The notes under the pieces: model-generated
The model's database searches: none
Told to the model about the DNA's origin: nothing
Seen by the model: the letters and a program-made list of their open reading frames with translations, nothing else
Program-made: the position numbers and the translations under genes
Part shown: positions 1-11,580 of the stretch, piece after piece
Layout: each line of letters starts with the position of its first letter
How positions within the stretch are numbered: the first letter of the stretch is position 1
Assembly (NCBI GenBank): GCA_024305745.1
Contig: JAHRBS010000002.1
Span: 1,302,001-1,366,000, forward strand
Length of the DNA stretch: 64,000 nucleotides
Origin: Polyporus tsugae
Taxonomy: Eukaryota > Basidiomycota > Agaricomycetes > Polyporales > Polyporaceae
Direction of reading: 5' to 3'

Positions 1-559
1 GCTCCATTGCCACACGCCTGAGTGCGACGGCAATACGCACCTTTCTGAACGCTTCTGGCACTTTGCTAGACCATTTATCCATCACGTTGATCGAAGCCCG
101 CGACCCCACAGGTACGTCCAGTTTGCTTCGCCCATCCGTGCGAACGAGATCCACTGACGTGTCCCTGCCTGTTAATCAGCGATCCTCGAAGCCACCCAAC
201 TCGACCTCTCCGCGTGCATGGGCTTACAGTCCCTCAGCATTCCATGCTCGCGCAGTCGCGCAGAGCCCTCGAGCCGCTCCCTATCGTGGGTCCTGATCCT
301 CCTCTCCAAGGTCCGCTCTCCGCGCCTGAGCGAGATACAGATATCCACAACGTCCCCCGAGCTCGAGCGGCTCAACTTGGAGGGACTGGATGTCGTCTTG
401 GCGCAGAACGCGCTCAGCGGCATGCGCTCCCTTACCTTCGACATCGACGACACGAAAGCTACCTCCAAGTGCGGAGGCGAGGAAGTGGAGGCGCTGCTCA
501 GGCAGCGGGTTCCGACTGCGAGCGCGCAGCGCCTCGTGCGTCTAGAATATCGATGTTGA
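1..559 (+). CDS. F-box/LRR-like protein, C-terminal part (partial at window start)
   Basis: This is the 3' end of a gene that begins before the window. Two exons are readable: up to about 111, and 180-559, joined over an intron with a GTACGT donor and a TCAG acceptor. The spliced protein has leucine-rich lines such as LDHLSITLIEA, TQLDLSACMGLQSLSIP and LERLNLEGLDVV, ending LVRLEYRC before TGA at 557-559. This pattern of irregular leucine repeats in a C-terminal half is typical of the very large Agaricomycete F-box/LRR family, whose members are presumed SCF ubiquitin-ligase adaptors. The F-box itself would lie upstream and cannot be seen, so the family call rests on the repeat style only. It is convergent with the methyltransferase gene that follows. 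Confidence 0.6.
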
Positions 560-864
560 TTAAGAGTAGCAAGCTGCAAATGGTTTGTACACACACCATG
601 TACGCATTGCGAACCCATCCAATAATATTCATTCGCAGTGTTCTTTCTCGTGCTGTTGGTCGCATAAGCTGGACAGGAGTATTTACATGTGGGCCCGTTG
701 CCAGGCGTTCGATACACGATCAGGCAAAAACAACAATCGGTTTCCTATCGACGTATGAACTACGGCGTACCTGACAATGATTGAGCTATTGCGGGAATGA
801 AAGTAGTCGTTGTTACGCACCTACTCAAGCTGCACCCCCACCATCTACTCAGATGCGCATGGTC
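560..864. other. Intergenic between convergent genes
   Basis: Short A/T-richer spacer between two convergent stop codons. It should hold both 3' UTRs and polyadenylation sites. No coding signal is seen. Confidence 0.6.
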
Positions 865-2450
865 CTAGGAGCCCCAGATCACTCTCATAATACTTCTCTT
901 CACGCCCTTGCTCGTCTCCCAGATCGTCTGCACACTGCTCCTCGAGAGCTCGCCTCCGGTGTCCGGGCCCGAAGACGAGCTCTCCACAGCCTGGACGAAC
1001 TCGTTCACACCACCCCCAACACCGAAATAGACCAACTTCGCCGCAACGAGGCAAATGTACGGCGCGCTCGCCAGGGCCTTCGATCCCTCCGAATCGGACA
1101 AATAGAGCCTGGACGCCGCGTCTTCTACGGATGCCGAACCATCTCGTCCCGCAGCCGCGGTCGCAGTTGCGCGGCGCATGAGGTCGACGAGGGCGTTCAA
1201 GCTTGCGGTGCGGTAGATTGTCTCCGAGGTGAGGAGGACGTCGTACGGCCCGCCGGCCCGCTCTACGTCGAAGGTGGACCACGAGCCGGAGAAGAGCTTC
1301 AGGTGGATCCCGTAAGCCTTCAGTGATTTTAGGAAGGCCGTTTTCAGTCCGGGAGTGAGAGGGAGCTCTCCGGGTTGCGAGGGATCCGCGGACGGGAGCG
1401 GGGCAGGGTCGTCGTCATCTTCGTCTGCGAGGGCATGCCGCTCGGAGTCTTCGATCGGTGCGCTTGCGCGGTATGTCGACGAGGCAGGGGACATGTCTGG
1501 GTGTGAAAATTAGTACGCATTCCGACAAAAAAATAGTGCCAAAAATAAGAAGGGCGAGATAGAGTGAAAACGTGGAAGGACCCGGTGCCAGTTTGTGGGT
1601 ATTCCGGAGTATACCTATCGGTATCCACGGCTCAGGATCGAACAAGATGAGATGAGGCAGACGAGACAGATTTAGGCCAGAGAGACGGCAACTACTCACA
1701 CCAGGCTAGGATGATATTCGGGATTGTGACAAGCCTGAGGACCAGCTCGTTGTAGTCCTGCAGATGGACGTGGACGCCAGCATTCGCGGTAGACGCGGCG
1801 GAGAATATCGAATGAATGAGGTACAGCGATGGTACCGCAGTGCCGCATCCTAGCTGGAGAGCATCTCGTGGCGTACTCAATGAGCATTCTTGCCTTGAAA
1901 AACAGTGGTGAATGCCATACCTCTAATATCCGCTTTTGCTTAAAAGCATTTGCGATCCCAGGGCCATAGATGGAGGAGAGGCATGCAACGAGATCCAGGC
2001 TACACTCCCAAGTCTTCAGGCCGCCCTCGTAAACTCCGGGGACGAGGTCGGAAGGTGCGTCAATAAACTCGACCTCGGAGCGGCCATGGCTATTTTCCGT
2101 CCCGGTGCTATCGTCGGCGGAGATTAATTGGAACCTAGCGTCGAAGAGGTCTCTTCGCGACAACACAACATCGTGGCCCGAAGGAAGCGATATATTCAGC
2201 GGAGAAAAGGAGATCGTGTGAGGCAGGGAGGAGAGCTAGAGGCATAAGTAGGGGCCGTTAGCGAACGGGAAGGTCGGTGACATCCCAAGAACGAAATTTT
2301 CACCGAGTCTTCTAAGGAAACCTCTCTCGAGCTGCGGTCTACGACCGCATCTTGGGTCTGTTCGGTCTGCGCCGGGGGAGTGTAAGGTCTGACAATAGGA
2401 CTGAGTTCGTTGCCTTCCGGGTCGTCGATGTGGAAGTTGAATTTGAACAT
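865..2450 (-). CDS. HPM1: Protein-histidine N-methyltransferase, HPM1/METTL18 type
   Basis: Four exons (2450-2304, 2235-1921, 1853-1700, 1496-865) give 415 residues in frame. The N-terminus MFKFNFHIDD is the characteristic start of this family. Next come VVLSRRDLFDARFQLIS and the SAM-binding motif I, LELGCGTAVPSLY, which is split by an intron just before the GCG. Later landmarks are VHLQDYNELVL, NIILAWY and, near the end, YDVLLTSETIY, the usual acidic/aromatic substrate-pocket line. In yeast Hpm1 methylates a histidine of ribosomal protein uL3, and METTL18 does the same in animals; the same role is inferred here, in cytosol or nucleus. The C-terminal part carries a low-complexity acidic insert (ADEDDDDPAPLPSADP) not expected in short homologues. 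The start was chosen because it opens the conserved N-terminal motif. Confidence 0.88.
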
Positions 2451-3585
2451 GGTTTGTGCTGTGTGAGTATAAGATGATCGCCCCGAGTGGCTGGGAATCC
2501 GCATTTGGGTGACGCCTGCCAACGTTGGTGGCGAATACCTTATCTGGGCTGAGCCACCCACTTGCGATAGCACTACGTCCATGTCAGACCCTGCTCACCG
2601 CTCGACCTCGGAGGAACCAATCCATCTCGCCTCTGGTTTCGACGGTTCCATAGCCACAGGAGACCGCGGATCCTCGGATTGGTGGACCGCCGGGTCACAC
2701 TGGTCAGTGCTCGCCGCTGCCCCACTTCCACTTTCCCCGACTCCGCCAGTACTGGAATTCGCTGCTACTCGTGGCTGTTCTCGAGTCGTATGCATACGTA
2801 CAACTTAACAATCTCCGAGTCTTCGCACAGTAGTATACGATCGACTATCATCGTCCGATGATGGTTTAGCAACGGAAACTGAGTAGCACAGCAACGCTGT
2901 GCATTTTGGAAGGCGGATCAGGATGCATGATGCGCATGCTGTGAGACAACCCTCGGGTCTGTTGCTCGCTAAATTGACTGGGGTATGCGTTGTATATATG
3001 GTTTGTGAGTCGTAGCATTCGAGTGCAGCATAAGCACTACGACATACAATGTTTCAAATCATACCGCATGTACTACGACGTTGAGCCTGAGGTGTTGCGG
3101 CTGCTGCCTATCATCCCAGGCGAGTGAATAGTATACGGAACGGCTGGAGTCACTTCAAATTGCAAATCGCAATCGGGTCCGCACTCACAAGCCAATCATT
3201 GTGTTCTCGCACACGCCGTGCAAAGACCGTACTAAGCAGAATCGACGTTGTACGCGCTAGTATGCGTACCTCCTCCCCATGCACGATTCCGAGGCATTGA
3301 ATGTGGAGGAGTCTATGTCGTGGGCGCACTGTGGATCGACTGAGAGCGTGATGGTGTATTAAAATGTGCCTCGATATATGCGTCCGGGACGATCGGCATC
3401 GGGGTGACGCGTATGTCCTGCAGTTAGGGACCGCTTGAAGTTGCATCTGAGCGCTCGATGAGCGCCTGCCAATCTCTGTGTTACGCGGGCGTCCCGTCTC
3501 ATCATATCCAGCCCTTCCACATCCCTGCCTCCTCCGCCCATCTTCACTCTTCTGGCTGCAACCCCGTTGCACAATACAATGTGCC
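2451..3585. promoter_or_regulatory. Long divergent intergenic region (HPM1-like / OMA1)
   Basis: About 1.1 kb between two divergent starts. It must carry both promoters. Short open frames here lack family motifs, consistent splice sites or composition like neighbouring exons. The last 100 bases before 3586 are CT-rich, as is common upstream of basidiomycete genes. Confidence 0.5.
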
Positions 3586-5778
3586 ATGTTGCGGTCGGTG
3601 CTCAACCGCTCTCCCTCTCCTGGCATTAATCCTTTCCGCTCTCCGACGGCATCCGGTCTCCACTCGCGGAGAAACCTCTTGTGGCTTGTCCCGAAGGCTG
3701 AATATACTGCTGTTGCACTTTCCCCCACTTCTAGCGAGCCTGGTCCGTCTACTCTACCATCTGCGTCTTCGCTTGGATCATTACATAGTCGTAGGAGCCA
3801 TGTTCTCGTATCTGGGGGCAGCTCGATATCCACGCGCCGGTATGCGACTCACCCCGTCTACCTCTCACCTAGCAATGTTCGCGCCTTCCACTCAACACCC
3901 CGCAATCAAATAAGCCCCTTACCCTTCCTCGGACTGCTGCTTAAAGTGAGTGTAGCGCGACGTGTTCCAGCGCTGATCCAGGACATCTGTACTGACCTTG
4001 TGTCGGCCACATTGACCTCCTAGTCATCGACCGCTTTGGAGTTTGCCCGCATGACGGCGCGCGTCGGGCTCACATTCGTCCCATTAATTCTGCTTCACAA
4101 TATGAGGTCCAAGAAGTGGCTGCAGCGCGCGGAGGAGAGCGGACATCCAAAGCTGGAGCAGAAGAAAGAGGACATCCTACGCGGGATGAGGAACCGCACC
4201 ATCCTATTCCACATCCTCGTCTTCACTCCCCTCGTCCTCTACTGGGCGACCATTATCGCCAGTCTGGAACGCACCCCACTGACAGGAAGGTATGCCGCGC
4301 TTCTTCTCACTCACCCTTGCCCTCCCCCAACTTCTTTCCCTATCGGCGTCATTTATCGTCCGCAGCCCGTCTACCACACACGCCCCCGGTACCGAATGTA
4401 TTGACTGACGTGTCCGCGCTACTTCTCCCAGATGGCGAGTCATCCTCCTGTCCCCAGAAGAAGAGGAGGAGATCGCCGCGCAGCTCGCGGGCCCGGGGTG
4501 GTACCGCGCCGTGGGCGAGATCCTCTCCGCAGACGGAGGGTCCCCCAGCATCATCCCGCCCTCGGACTGGCGCCTCCTCTGGGTGCGGGACACCCTCCGC
4601 CGGCTCGAGAGCGCGATCCCGACCCTCCAGGAGGAGGAGGAGGTCTGCCCGGACTGGATGGACTGCGGGCCGGACGACATACCCCTCCCCCCGCCCGCCG
4701 AGTACCCGCTGCGCCCCCGCCCGCGCGGGTCTGAGACCCTCCGACGGTGGGCAGAGCTGAGCTGCGCGCGCGTCGCGCCCCCCGCGCCGCACGCGATTGC
4801 GGGGCCGCCGTACTCGCTGCTCCTGGTGGACCGCCCGGACGCGTCGAACGCGTTCTCGTATGGGTTCGGGCCGGACGGCGGTGGGGGCATCGTCGTGTTC
4901 TCGGGGTTCGTCGACGAGGTGCTTGCGCGGCACCCGTGTCCGCCGGCGGAACCGCCGCCGCAGTCGTTCCTGTCGCAGTTATTTGGGCTCGCGCCCCGCG
5001 CTCCGCGGTACCCAGTGCCGACAGAGGAGCAGACGGCGGAGCTGGCGACGCTGCTCGCGCACGAGCTGGCGCATCTGGTGCTGAGCCACCACATCGAGAC
5101 GTTGTCGTCGGGCTCGATCGTGTGGCCGAGCGTGCTGTCGATCGTGACGGACGCGATCCGCGCGTTCATTTTCCCTGTGACGATGTTGTGTGAGTGACAT
5201 GCCGTTTGCTAGTACCTTATCTGTCCGTGAAAGTGGGGCTGACAGCGTTCTTTTCGGCTTGGTTGTGATGTGTGCAGTCGGCCCGTTCATCAACGATGCG
5301 CTGGCTGGAATGTGGAAGGCCGGCGCTGGGGAGTTCTCGCAGTTGCAGGAATTCTGCACGAGTCAGAAACAGGAGGTCGAGGCTGACGTGGTCTCTATCA
5401 GGTACGTAAGCTCTTCCTTCAGTCCTTGTCAAATTGTTTGAGCAACATTGTTACTCACACTTTCCTGGTAGGCTACTAGCACATGCAGGCTTCGACCCTC
5501 GCGAGGCCGTACGGTTCTGGGAGAGCAGGAGCCAAAACGCCCAGACGGCGGAGTGCTCGCCTGCTCGTGCCGAGGCGGCCGTCGTGGACGAGCCCAGCAC
5601 GGCAGCAAGGATGGCGCGGAGGATCATGGGCGAGACGCACCCCGTGCACGAGCTCCGTGTCGACAATCTCAAGTCCGAGCTTGAGCGGTGGGAGCAGATG
5701 CGGCGGGCGGCACGGGAAGCGCGAGATCGAGAGCGGGAGCAGCAGCGCGTGCAGGCTGAGAAGCGTCAGCGGCCATGA
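3586..5778 (+). CDS. OMA1: Mitochondrial metalloendopeptidase OMA1 (peptidase M48 family)
   Basis: Five exons (3586-3945, 4024-4289, 4432-5189, 5278-5401, 5472-5778) give 604 residues. The first ~115 residues are Ser/Arg-rich and contain RAFHSTPR, a mitochondrial targeting style. Two hydrophobic stretches follow (VGLTFVPLILLH and ILFHILVFTPLVLYWATII), so it should sit in the inner membrane. The zinc site HELAH starts at residue 419, within LLAHELAHLVLSHH. The third ligand is expected in exon 4, where KQEVEADVVSIR matches the M48 pattern ExxAD. OMA1 cleaves inner-membrane proteins under stress, including OPA1/Mgm1-type dynamins in animals. The coding sequence around 4440-5180 is extremely GC-rich compared with neighbours. 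Start: the ATG that opens the presequence. Confidence 0.9.
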
Positions 5779-6796
5779 ACGTTCTTGCGGGCCCATACAC
5801 CCATACACTTCCCCCATCTCTATACCGTTTGTTGCGGGGTTTTATGTACGACTACCGAGAGCTCGAGGAGGTGTTGCTGGAGGGGGGTACCAGCATCTTA
5901 CATTCGGACACGGCGCCGTGCCACGGTAATTAGAAGTACGAACTACTCCACACTCGTTTTCGCTAGTCGTCGCAACTGTGCTGAGCTTTGGATATCCGTC
6001 TCCCGTTCTCGATCTTGCTCCAAGTATCGTATTGTAACAGTAGGATGTGCAGTAGCTAACTGAGCATATCTAACCCGCCTCTCACCGGTCACCCTGGGGT
6101 CCCTGGCTATTGGCTGATCGATCCCCCTTGCTGTAAGCTCAATTCGAAGCTTGGTGGATATGGACCAGCTGCAAGGTAGCTACCAATGCAAAGGACAAGC
6201 TCAAGCGCGTACCCAACTGAGAAAGTGACCATCTACGTACAGTCCGAGCCTCCGAGGCTTTCAACTTTGTCATGCCAGTGCCAGGGACGAATCGAACAGA
6301 GAAGCCAAAGTCTGGGCTCGGAGAATGCCGAGGGGGTCCCAGAGCGGAAGCTTCTCAACTTCAAGGTGATCGACGAGTTGCGTCATGTGTCCCTCAACAA
6401 GGTACCCACGACCTCTTACCAAAGTCCCTCCATACCCGGCCGTCCATGTCCCAGTCTTCGAGGACGATATGTCTTATTCTTGGGTTCTCAAACACCTGCG
6501 TTGATTCTGTTGACCCCGCAAGTGTCAGATCTCGGCAAGAAATGGCCATGGTACGAGAGTGAAGTGTTTGGGCATTTGCCGACGCGAAGGTCGAGGTGAC
6601 CCCACTCAGTCGAGGCGCCAGCTGCCATCCCCAAAAACCCCACCGATGACCGCTCTACGTTCCCACCAGTCCCCCGGCCCTTCCTAAAGCTAAAGCCAAA
6701 GCTCAACGGTCCCTTCCAGACCCCCACCAACCCCTACCATCCCCCGTCGCGAATTCAACTCCCCATTCCTCACCACCACCGCCGTTCACAAACACC
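5779..6796. other. Intergenic, no gene seen
   Basis: About 1 kb between two genes on the same strand. Open frames near 6186-6600 have no recognisable motif and no splice logic. The last ~180 bases before 6797 are strongly C-rich (repeated CCC/ACC), a plausible core promoter for the next gene. Confidence 0.5.
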
Positions 6797-7441
6797 ATGT
6801 CGTCCGCCCTCCGTACCCTCTCCAAGCACGCCCGCTCTCTCTCCGCTTCATCCCACGTCGCCCTCCCCAGCGCACGTCAATGCCAAGCCCGCGCATTCCA
6901 CTCCCCCTTCGCCATGCTCACGAAGACCGAGTCGCCGCTGAACAAACCCCCTGTGCCGACATCGACCGCCGCCGGCATCTACGAGAAGAACATCCACTAC
7001 GACGCCGAGCCCTTCGTGTCTGGCGCCGGCCACCGCACCTACGTCGTCTCCACGCCCGACCCCGCCAACACCCCCTACGAGGTCCCCTCGGGCGCGTACC
7101 CCACCTCCGCCCCCTACCAGAACTACACCCGCACGGAGGCCCCCGTCCCCTCCGGCGCGCAGTTCGCGTCGACGAGCACCGGCTTCGCACACCCCCTCAC
7201 GAACAGGGTGCCCCGGAACGAGTCGGGCGTGCGCGAGTCGTCGGCGATCCGCTTCCGCGACGCCCCCGGGGAGATGCACGCTCGCGGCGGGAGCTACGGC
7301 GGCAAGGGCCTCGCCGACCCCGCGGGCACGCAGAAGGGCCCCGGGGGCGAGCTCCCGGACGTGAACTTGCCCCCCCTGTTTGAGAACGCGGAGCGGTTCT
7401 CGAAGGCAGGCGTCGACAATGCCTGGAAGGAGCGCAAGTGA
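6797..7441 (+). CDS. Small conserved protein of unknown function, probably mitochondrial
   Basis: Single exon of 214 residues with a good start context (CACCATGT). The first ~35 residues are rich in Ser, Arg and Ala without acids and end in QARAFHSPF, which looks like a mitochondrial presequence. The rest is soluble, rich in Pro, Tyr, Gly and Thr, with lines such as YVVSTPDPANTPYEVPSG and a C-terminal FSKAGVDNAWKERK. I recall similar proteins in other Agaricomycetes, with the conserved ending, but no named domain. No membrane segment or catalytic motif is visible. Codon use is strongly biased to C-ending codons, as in well-expressed genes, so high expression is an inference. Confidence 0.72.
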   Translation: MSSALRTLSKHARSLSASSHVALPSARQCQARAFHSPFAMLTKTESPLNKPPVPTSTAAGIYEKNIHYDAEPFVSGAGHRTYVVSTPDPANTPYEVPSGAYPTSAPYQNYTRTEAPVPSGAQFASTSTGFAHPLTNRVPRNESGVRESSAIRFRDAPGEMHARGGSYGGKGLADPAGTQKGPGGELPDVNLPPLFENAERFSKAGVDNAWKERK

Positions 7442-8445
7442 GCTGGGCTCGGCGCGGCCGCTCTCCGTCTTCGGTCGGTGGCAATGGGCGTCACGGTGAC
7501 GCGGTGGGATCATGGGAATTGGAACTGGGAACTGGGATTTTTGGTAGACTTGACAACTAGTAAAAAAAATCGGAAGATGGGAAAGGACGTTTCGTATAAT
7601 CGCAGGTTCGCTCGCGCTAGTGCAGTCAAGGCAGCTTTGTGTACTGTATATCTCCGGGTTTTCGGCATGCATCGGGGTCGTTGTACGAGTAGTAGTAGTA
7701 GTATCGATATCCTTGGGCAGCATTCACCGTGTCTTGTCGTTTGCATTCGTATCGTGTCCGTAATCCATAGACTGTAAATGCCCCATAGTCCCCGTAGAGC
7801 TCTGCTGCGGGATGAGGTGAGTTGGGATAGACGACAAGGATGTTTCTACAAAGTTGAACGTTGTACATTGAGACGCGACATACCGCGCGACTTGACATAC
7901 TGTAACGTCACTCTAACCCCCGTCGCGCCCTTTACGTCCGCAGACCACCGCGGCCCGGCGCCGGCTCGCATTGCCGACATATGCCTCCTCCGAGTCACGG
8001 TCTCGGTCTTCAGTCAGATAGCCATGTCTAAACACTATCGGCGTAATCTATGTAGACGTCTCCGATATCATATGGAATCGAAATTGGAGACGAGGGCCCA
8101 TTGCGTACGGTCTGTACGGATACCCAGGCTGTCTTGGAGCAGACTCGGAGTTCGTCCTCTAGCAGCACGAGGCAGACCATGAGGGTACTAGTACCCAAAC
8201 TGCATACATTAATTGAATCCGTCAGTCGGGCTGCTATCTGAATGCACCCCAATATCTACCAATACAGACCGTATGAATAAGTAGCAGAACTCAATCAGCA
8301 GGGTAAGCCGCATGCCAAGGAGGAGAAGATAAGGGTCGGTCCACAAAGCAGCGAGGCTCCCCCAGGCGTCCGTGTGCCTTGCGTCCATGCCCTGAGCAAC
8401 TAACCGCCCAGTGCAAACCGATCCTCGAACCCGCACGATAGCACC
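7442..8445. other. Intergenic between convergent genes
   Basis: 1 kb of spacer holding two 3' UTRs. A short AGT-type microsatellite lies near 7687-7702. No coding feature is supported. Confidence 0.5.
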
Positions 8446-11232
8446 TCAGTCCTCGAACCCGAGCTCGCGGTCGCGCTTCCCCCGCCGCAGCGCCGCGCGC
8501 TCCTCCTCGGGCATCGCGTACCACCCCTCGACGCTGTCCTCGAGCTCCATCTCCCACTTCTCCTCGAGCTCGAGCATCTTCTTGCTCTTCTTCGGGGGCG
8601 GGGGACGTGGTGGTGGCGGCGGGGGCGTCCGCCGGTTCGGGTGCAGCGGCGCGATGCGGCGGAGCGCGCTCTTCGACGCCTTGGGGAGTGGGGAGTACGC
8701 GGGACGCGACGTCGCGGGGAAGGGCGAGCCAGGGAGCGAGGAGACGCGCCGGATGAGCTCGGACATGGGCGTGGACTTGTTCTTCTTGGACGAGATGGTG
8801 TATGCGCGGTTCGCGTGTGCGAAGCTCGACCGCGCGGACTGCGGGGTCGCGACGACGGGCTGCGCTGGCGTTGATGCGGCGGCACGAGAGTTGGAGGCGG
8901 GAGGGGACGGGGAAGGAGGTGGAGGAATGGGGGCCTCGTTCTCCTGTAGCACGCGGAGGCGTGGTATTGAGCGAAGTTCGTGCGTGGACCGAAAGATGCC
9001 CGAGGACTCACCTTCGAGCCCTGTTCTCCTCCGGTGGATTTCCGGCCGCCCTTCTTCGAGGCCGCGGGTGGGGGGGAGTCGATATCGAGACTAGCGTTGG
9101 CCACGTTCGTAGAGATATCAGCTGCGTGTGCGCCGTCGTCCTCGTCGTCGGAGAGGACAAGGGCGCGCTGCTTGCCTTTGCCCCTCTTCAGGGCAGAGAC
9201 ATCAACGGGTGCCTCAGGGCCGTCTGAGGCACCTTTGCTGGAAGAAGGCCGGTCCTTCTCCTTGCGCTTTGAAGCAGGCTCTGGAATCGGAGGAGGCGGC
9301 ATCGCATCCCGGTCATTTTCCCTGCTAATACTCAGCTCCGTTTCGCCATCCGAGTCGTCCACAACCTCCTTGCTACTCGGCGCCTTGCCTTTCGCGCTGG
9401 CTTTGCCCTTTGCAGCCTTCTCCTTCCCTTTCGCAGAGGCCTTCTTCGCGGGCTTCTCCTTGTCCTTCTTAGCCTTCGCCTTTGCCTTGGACGACGACGC
9501 CCCGTATTCCTCCTCGTCCTCCTCGTCCACGCGCGACCGCTTCTTACTCTTGCTCTTCACCGCCTGCACCATTAGCTCCTCGTCCAGGCCCGCGTCCCAC
9601 TCCTCTATGTCCTCCTCAGCGCTCTTGCGCTTCTTCTTCTTCTGCGCGGCAGGCTTATCCTTTGCTGGGGGGTCAACCGGCTGTGTCTCGGGAACGATCC
9701 CAGGCGATGGTGGGGGTGGTGGCGGGTCCGATCCCTTGCCCCTGCTCTTCTTGGGGGCAGTCGTGATCTCGACGACGGGGACCATGCCACCTGGCGCCGG
9801 CCCCGCCAAGACGCTGTCCTCATCTGCGCCCATGTAGGAGTCGTCCTCATCATCCAAACCGGGGATGCGCGCGGGTGGCGGCGGCCGGTTGCGTTTGCGT
9901 GGCATAGGCGGCGATGGAGAAGATAGCGGAGACTCGTCTCGGAACCTATCTGCGTTCGCGTTGGATTGCGCGTCCTGAGATGTGCGCGGTGCGGATGAGC
10001 CCGACGTCGACGGTGGTGGTGGAGGATCAGAGGGAGGAAGCTGGGAGCTTAGATGCCGCATGTGCGGCGGGAGTGGGAGTGGGGGCTGCTGAGGAGGGAT
10101 AGGAAAGTCGGACGTAGCCATCGGGATAGTGTTCACGTCAGACTCGAAGCCATCTAGGACGTGCGTCGTCTTGGGACGCTTGGAAGGGGACGGCTTCGAT
10201 GGATCTCTGGACTTGCCTTTCGACTTGCCCTTGTCCGAGCCAACCTCCTTCGACGCTGCCGGCTTCTTCGCCTTTGGCTTTGGTTTTGGTTTTGGCTTTG
10301 ACTTGGGGAGAGAAGACAGATCGTCATCTGAAGACGAGAGCTCGATGACCTCGTCGTATGTTATCGGCTGCTTGCCCTTGGCTTGGGTCCGTGCTCGGGA
10401 TCGTAGCTTTGCACGTTCTGCTATGTCCATCATCTCGACGTCCATCATCTCCACACCACTGTCGGAGACGGGCTGGGTTGTGAGGACGGTTGTTGCGGTA
10501 TGGGTAGGCGACGTGGAGACTTGCACTGGTGGGAGCGGCGGGGGCATAGCATGAGATGAGGATGGGAAGATATTTGCTGACGATGCAACAATACTAGAAG
10601 GGGCACCGGAAGAGATGGATGTGTCTGCGGCCAATGCTGCAGCTGTCGAGTCTTTCTTCTTGAACACCGGTCGCGGTCGAGGCTTGCCTCTGGGACCCGC
10701 GGGAGCAGGAGCAGACGTAGACGTGGAGATAGAGCTTCCAGTCGAGGTGCTCCCCGTCTGAACTGTTTGTATGCTGGAGTGGGCTGCGCCGATCGATGAA
10801 AAGGAAGAGATGTCGGAGACCGCGAAGCGGTCCGTCGTAAAGTTCGCGGATTGGATAGTGGACACTGGAGGTGGCAGGTCGCTCGCATACATGGGCCAAG
10901 ATAACAGCAACACGACGCACCTGTCGTATTATGGAGGTTTGGCGGTGGTTGAGGAGGGCGGTTCAGCCCGGTTGGCAAGGCGGTGAAGTTGGGGGTTTGG
11001 ATAGTGGATACTATGGTGGACCGGCCATAGTTGGCACAATGACGAGCTGAGAGAGATGCAAGAAATGCACAAGCGCACCTGTTGTGTCCATCGGCCGTAC
11101 CGGAAATTGTAGTTGAGGAGGTGGAGGCAATCCACCGACGGCAATACGCATTGCAGGTGGCAGGTCGACCGTCATGTCTCCTTCGCCCTCGCTATCTTCC
11201 ACGTATCCGTCATCGAACGTCGATTTTCGCAT
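8446..11232 (-). CDS. Large disordered, probably nuclear protein with a conserved basic/proline C-terminus
   Basis: Best model: exon 11232-11079, a long exon from about 10864 to 9012, and 8943-8446, in frame for about 834 residues. The first intron (about 214 bases) is long for this genome and could hide a small exon, so the N-terminus is less sure. Most of the protein is low complexity: alternating Lys-Pro runs (about residues 240-260), long Lys/Ala/Gly/Ser stretches, acidic blocks (EEDIEEWDAGLDEEL, RVDEEDEEEYG) and many candidate nuclear localisation signals. The last ~100 residues look conserved: SELIRRVSSLPGSPFP, SALRRIAPLHPNRR, a polyproline run, then KKMLELEEKWEMELEDSVEG and EEERAALRRGKRDRELGFED. 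I have seen a similar C-terminal block in other fungal proteins but cannot name its function. It shares a short divergent promoter with the DUF427 gene. Confidence 0.7.
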
Positions 11233-11580
11233 CCCAGGTTGCGTAGTATCCCCCAGCCGAGGTGTTTGAGGAGGTTAGTTGATGTGAAGCAAGAGAGAAG
11301 CGGTGGGGAGAGCGAGAGAGGCAATGGGCGTTTAGCGTGCGTGCGTGAGTCTGTGGTTACACGCCACACGTGTCTCGCGTCCGGCGGCACACGTGATCGC
11401 GTCTATGGAGGGGTGCGTCGGGAGTAGAGTGGCCCGCCGTCATGGAACTCGGCTCAGGACAGCGACGCCCGCGTCCGTCAGCCTTGCCTGCACTAGCTTG
11501 TCAGCACACCCTTTCTCTCGACGCTCCCTCTCACGTCGTCCACCTTCCCCTCAACTCCGTCGACCATCGCGCCCCCAGCC
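11233..11580. promoter_or_regulatory. Divergent promoter
   Basis: 348 bases between the starts of the nuclear protein (-) and the DUF427 protein (+). It contains ACACGTG-type E-box-like sequences near 11366 and 11389 and a CT-rich tract at 11505-11560. Shared regulation is possible but only inferred. Confidence 0.5.

Noticed and set aside
4204..5169. 321-codon open frame on the minus strand
   Set aside because: Antisense shadow of OMA1 exon 3; Ser/Arg-rich composition is produced by the GC-rich complementary codons.
6258..6330. GTTCGATTC on the minus strand, like a tRNA B box
   Set aside because: No pairing T stem, no acceptor stem and no A box at the right distance.
10129..10554. Phe/Gly-rich plus-strand frame
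   Set aside because: Antisense of the Lys-Pro repeat of the nuclear protein.
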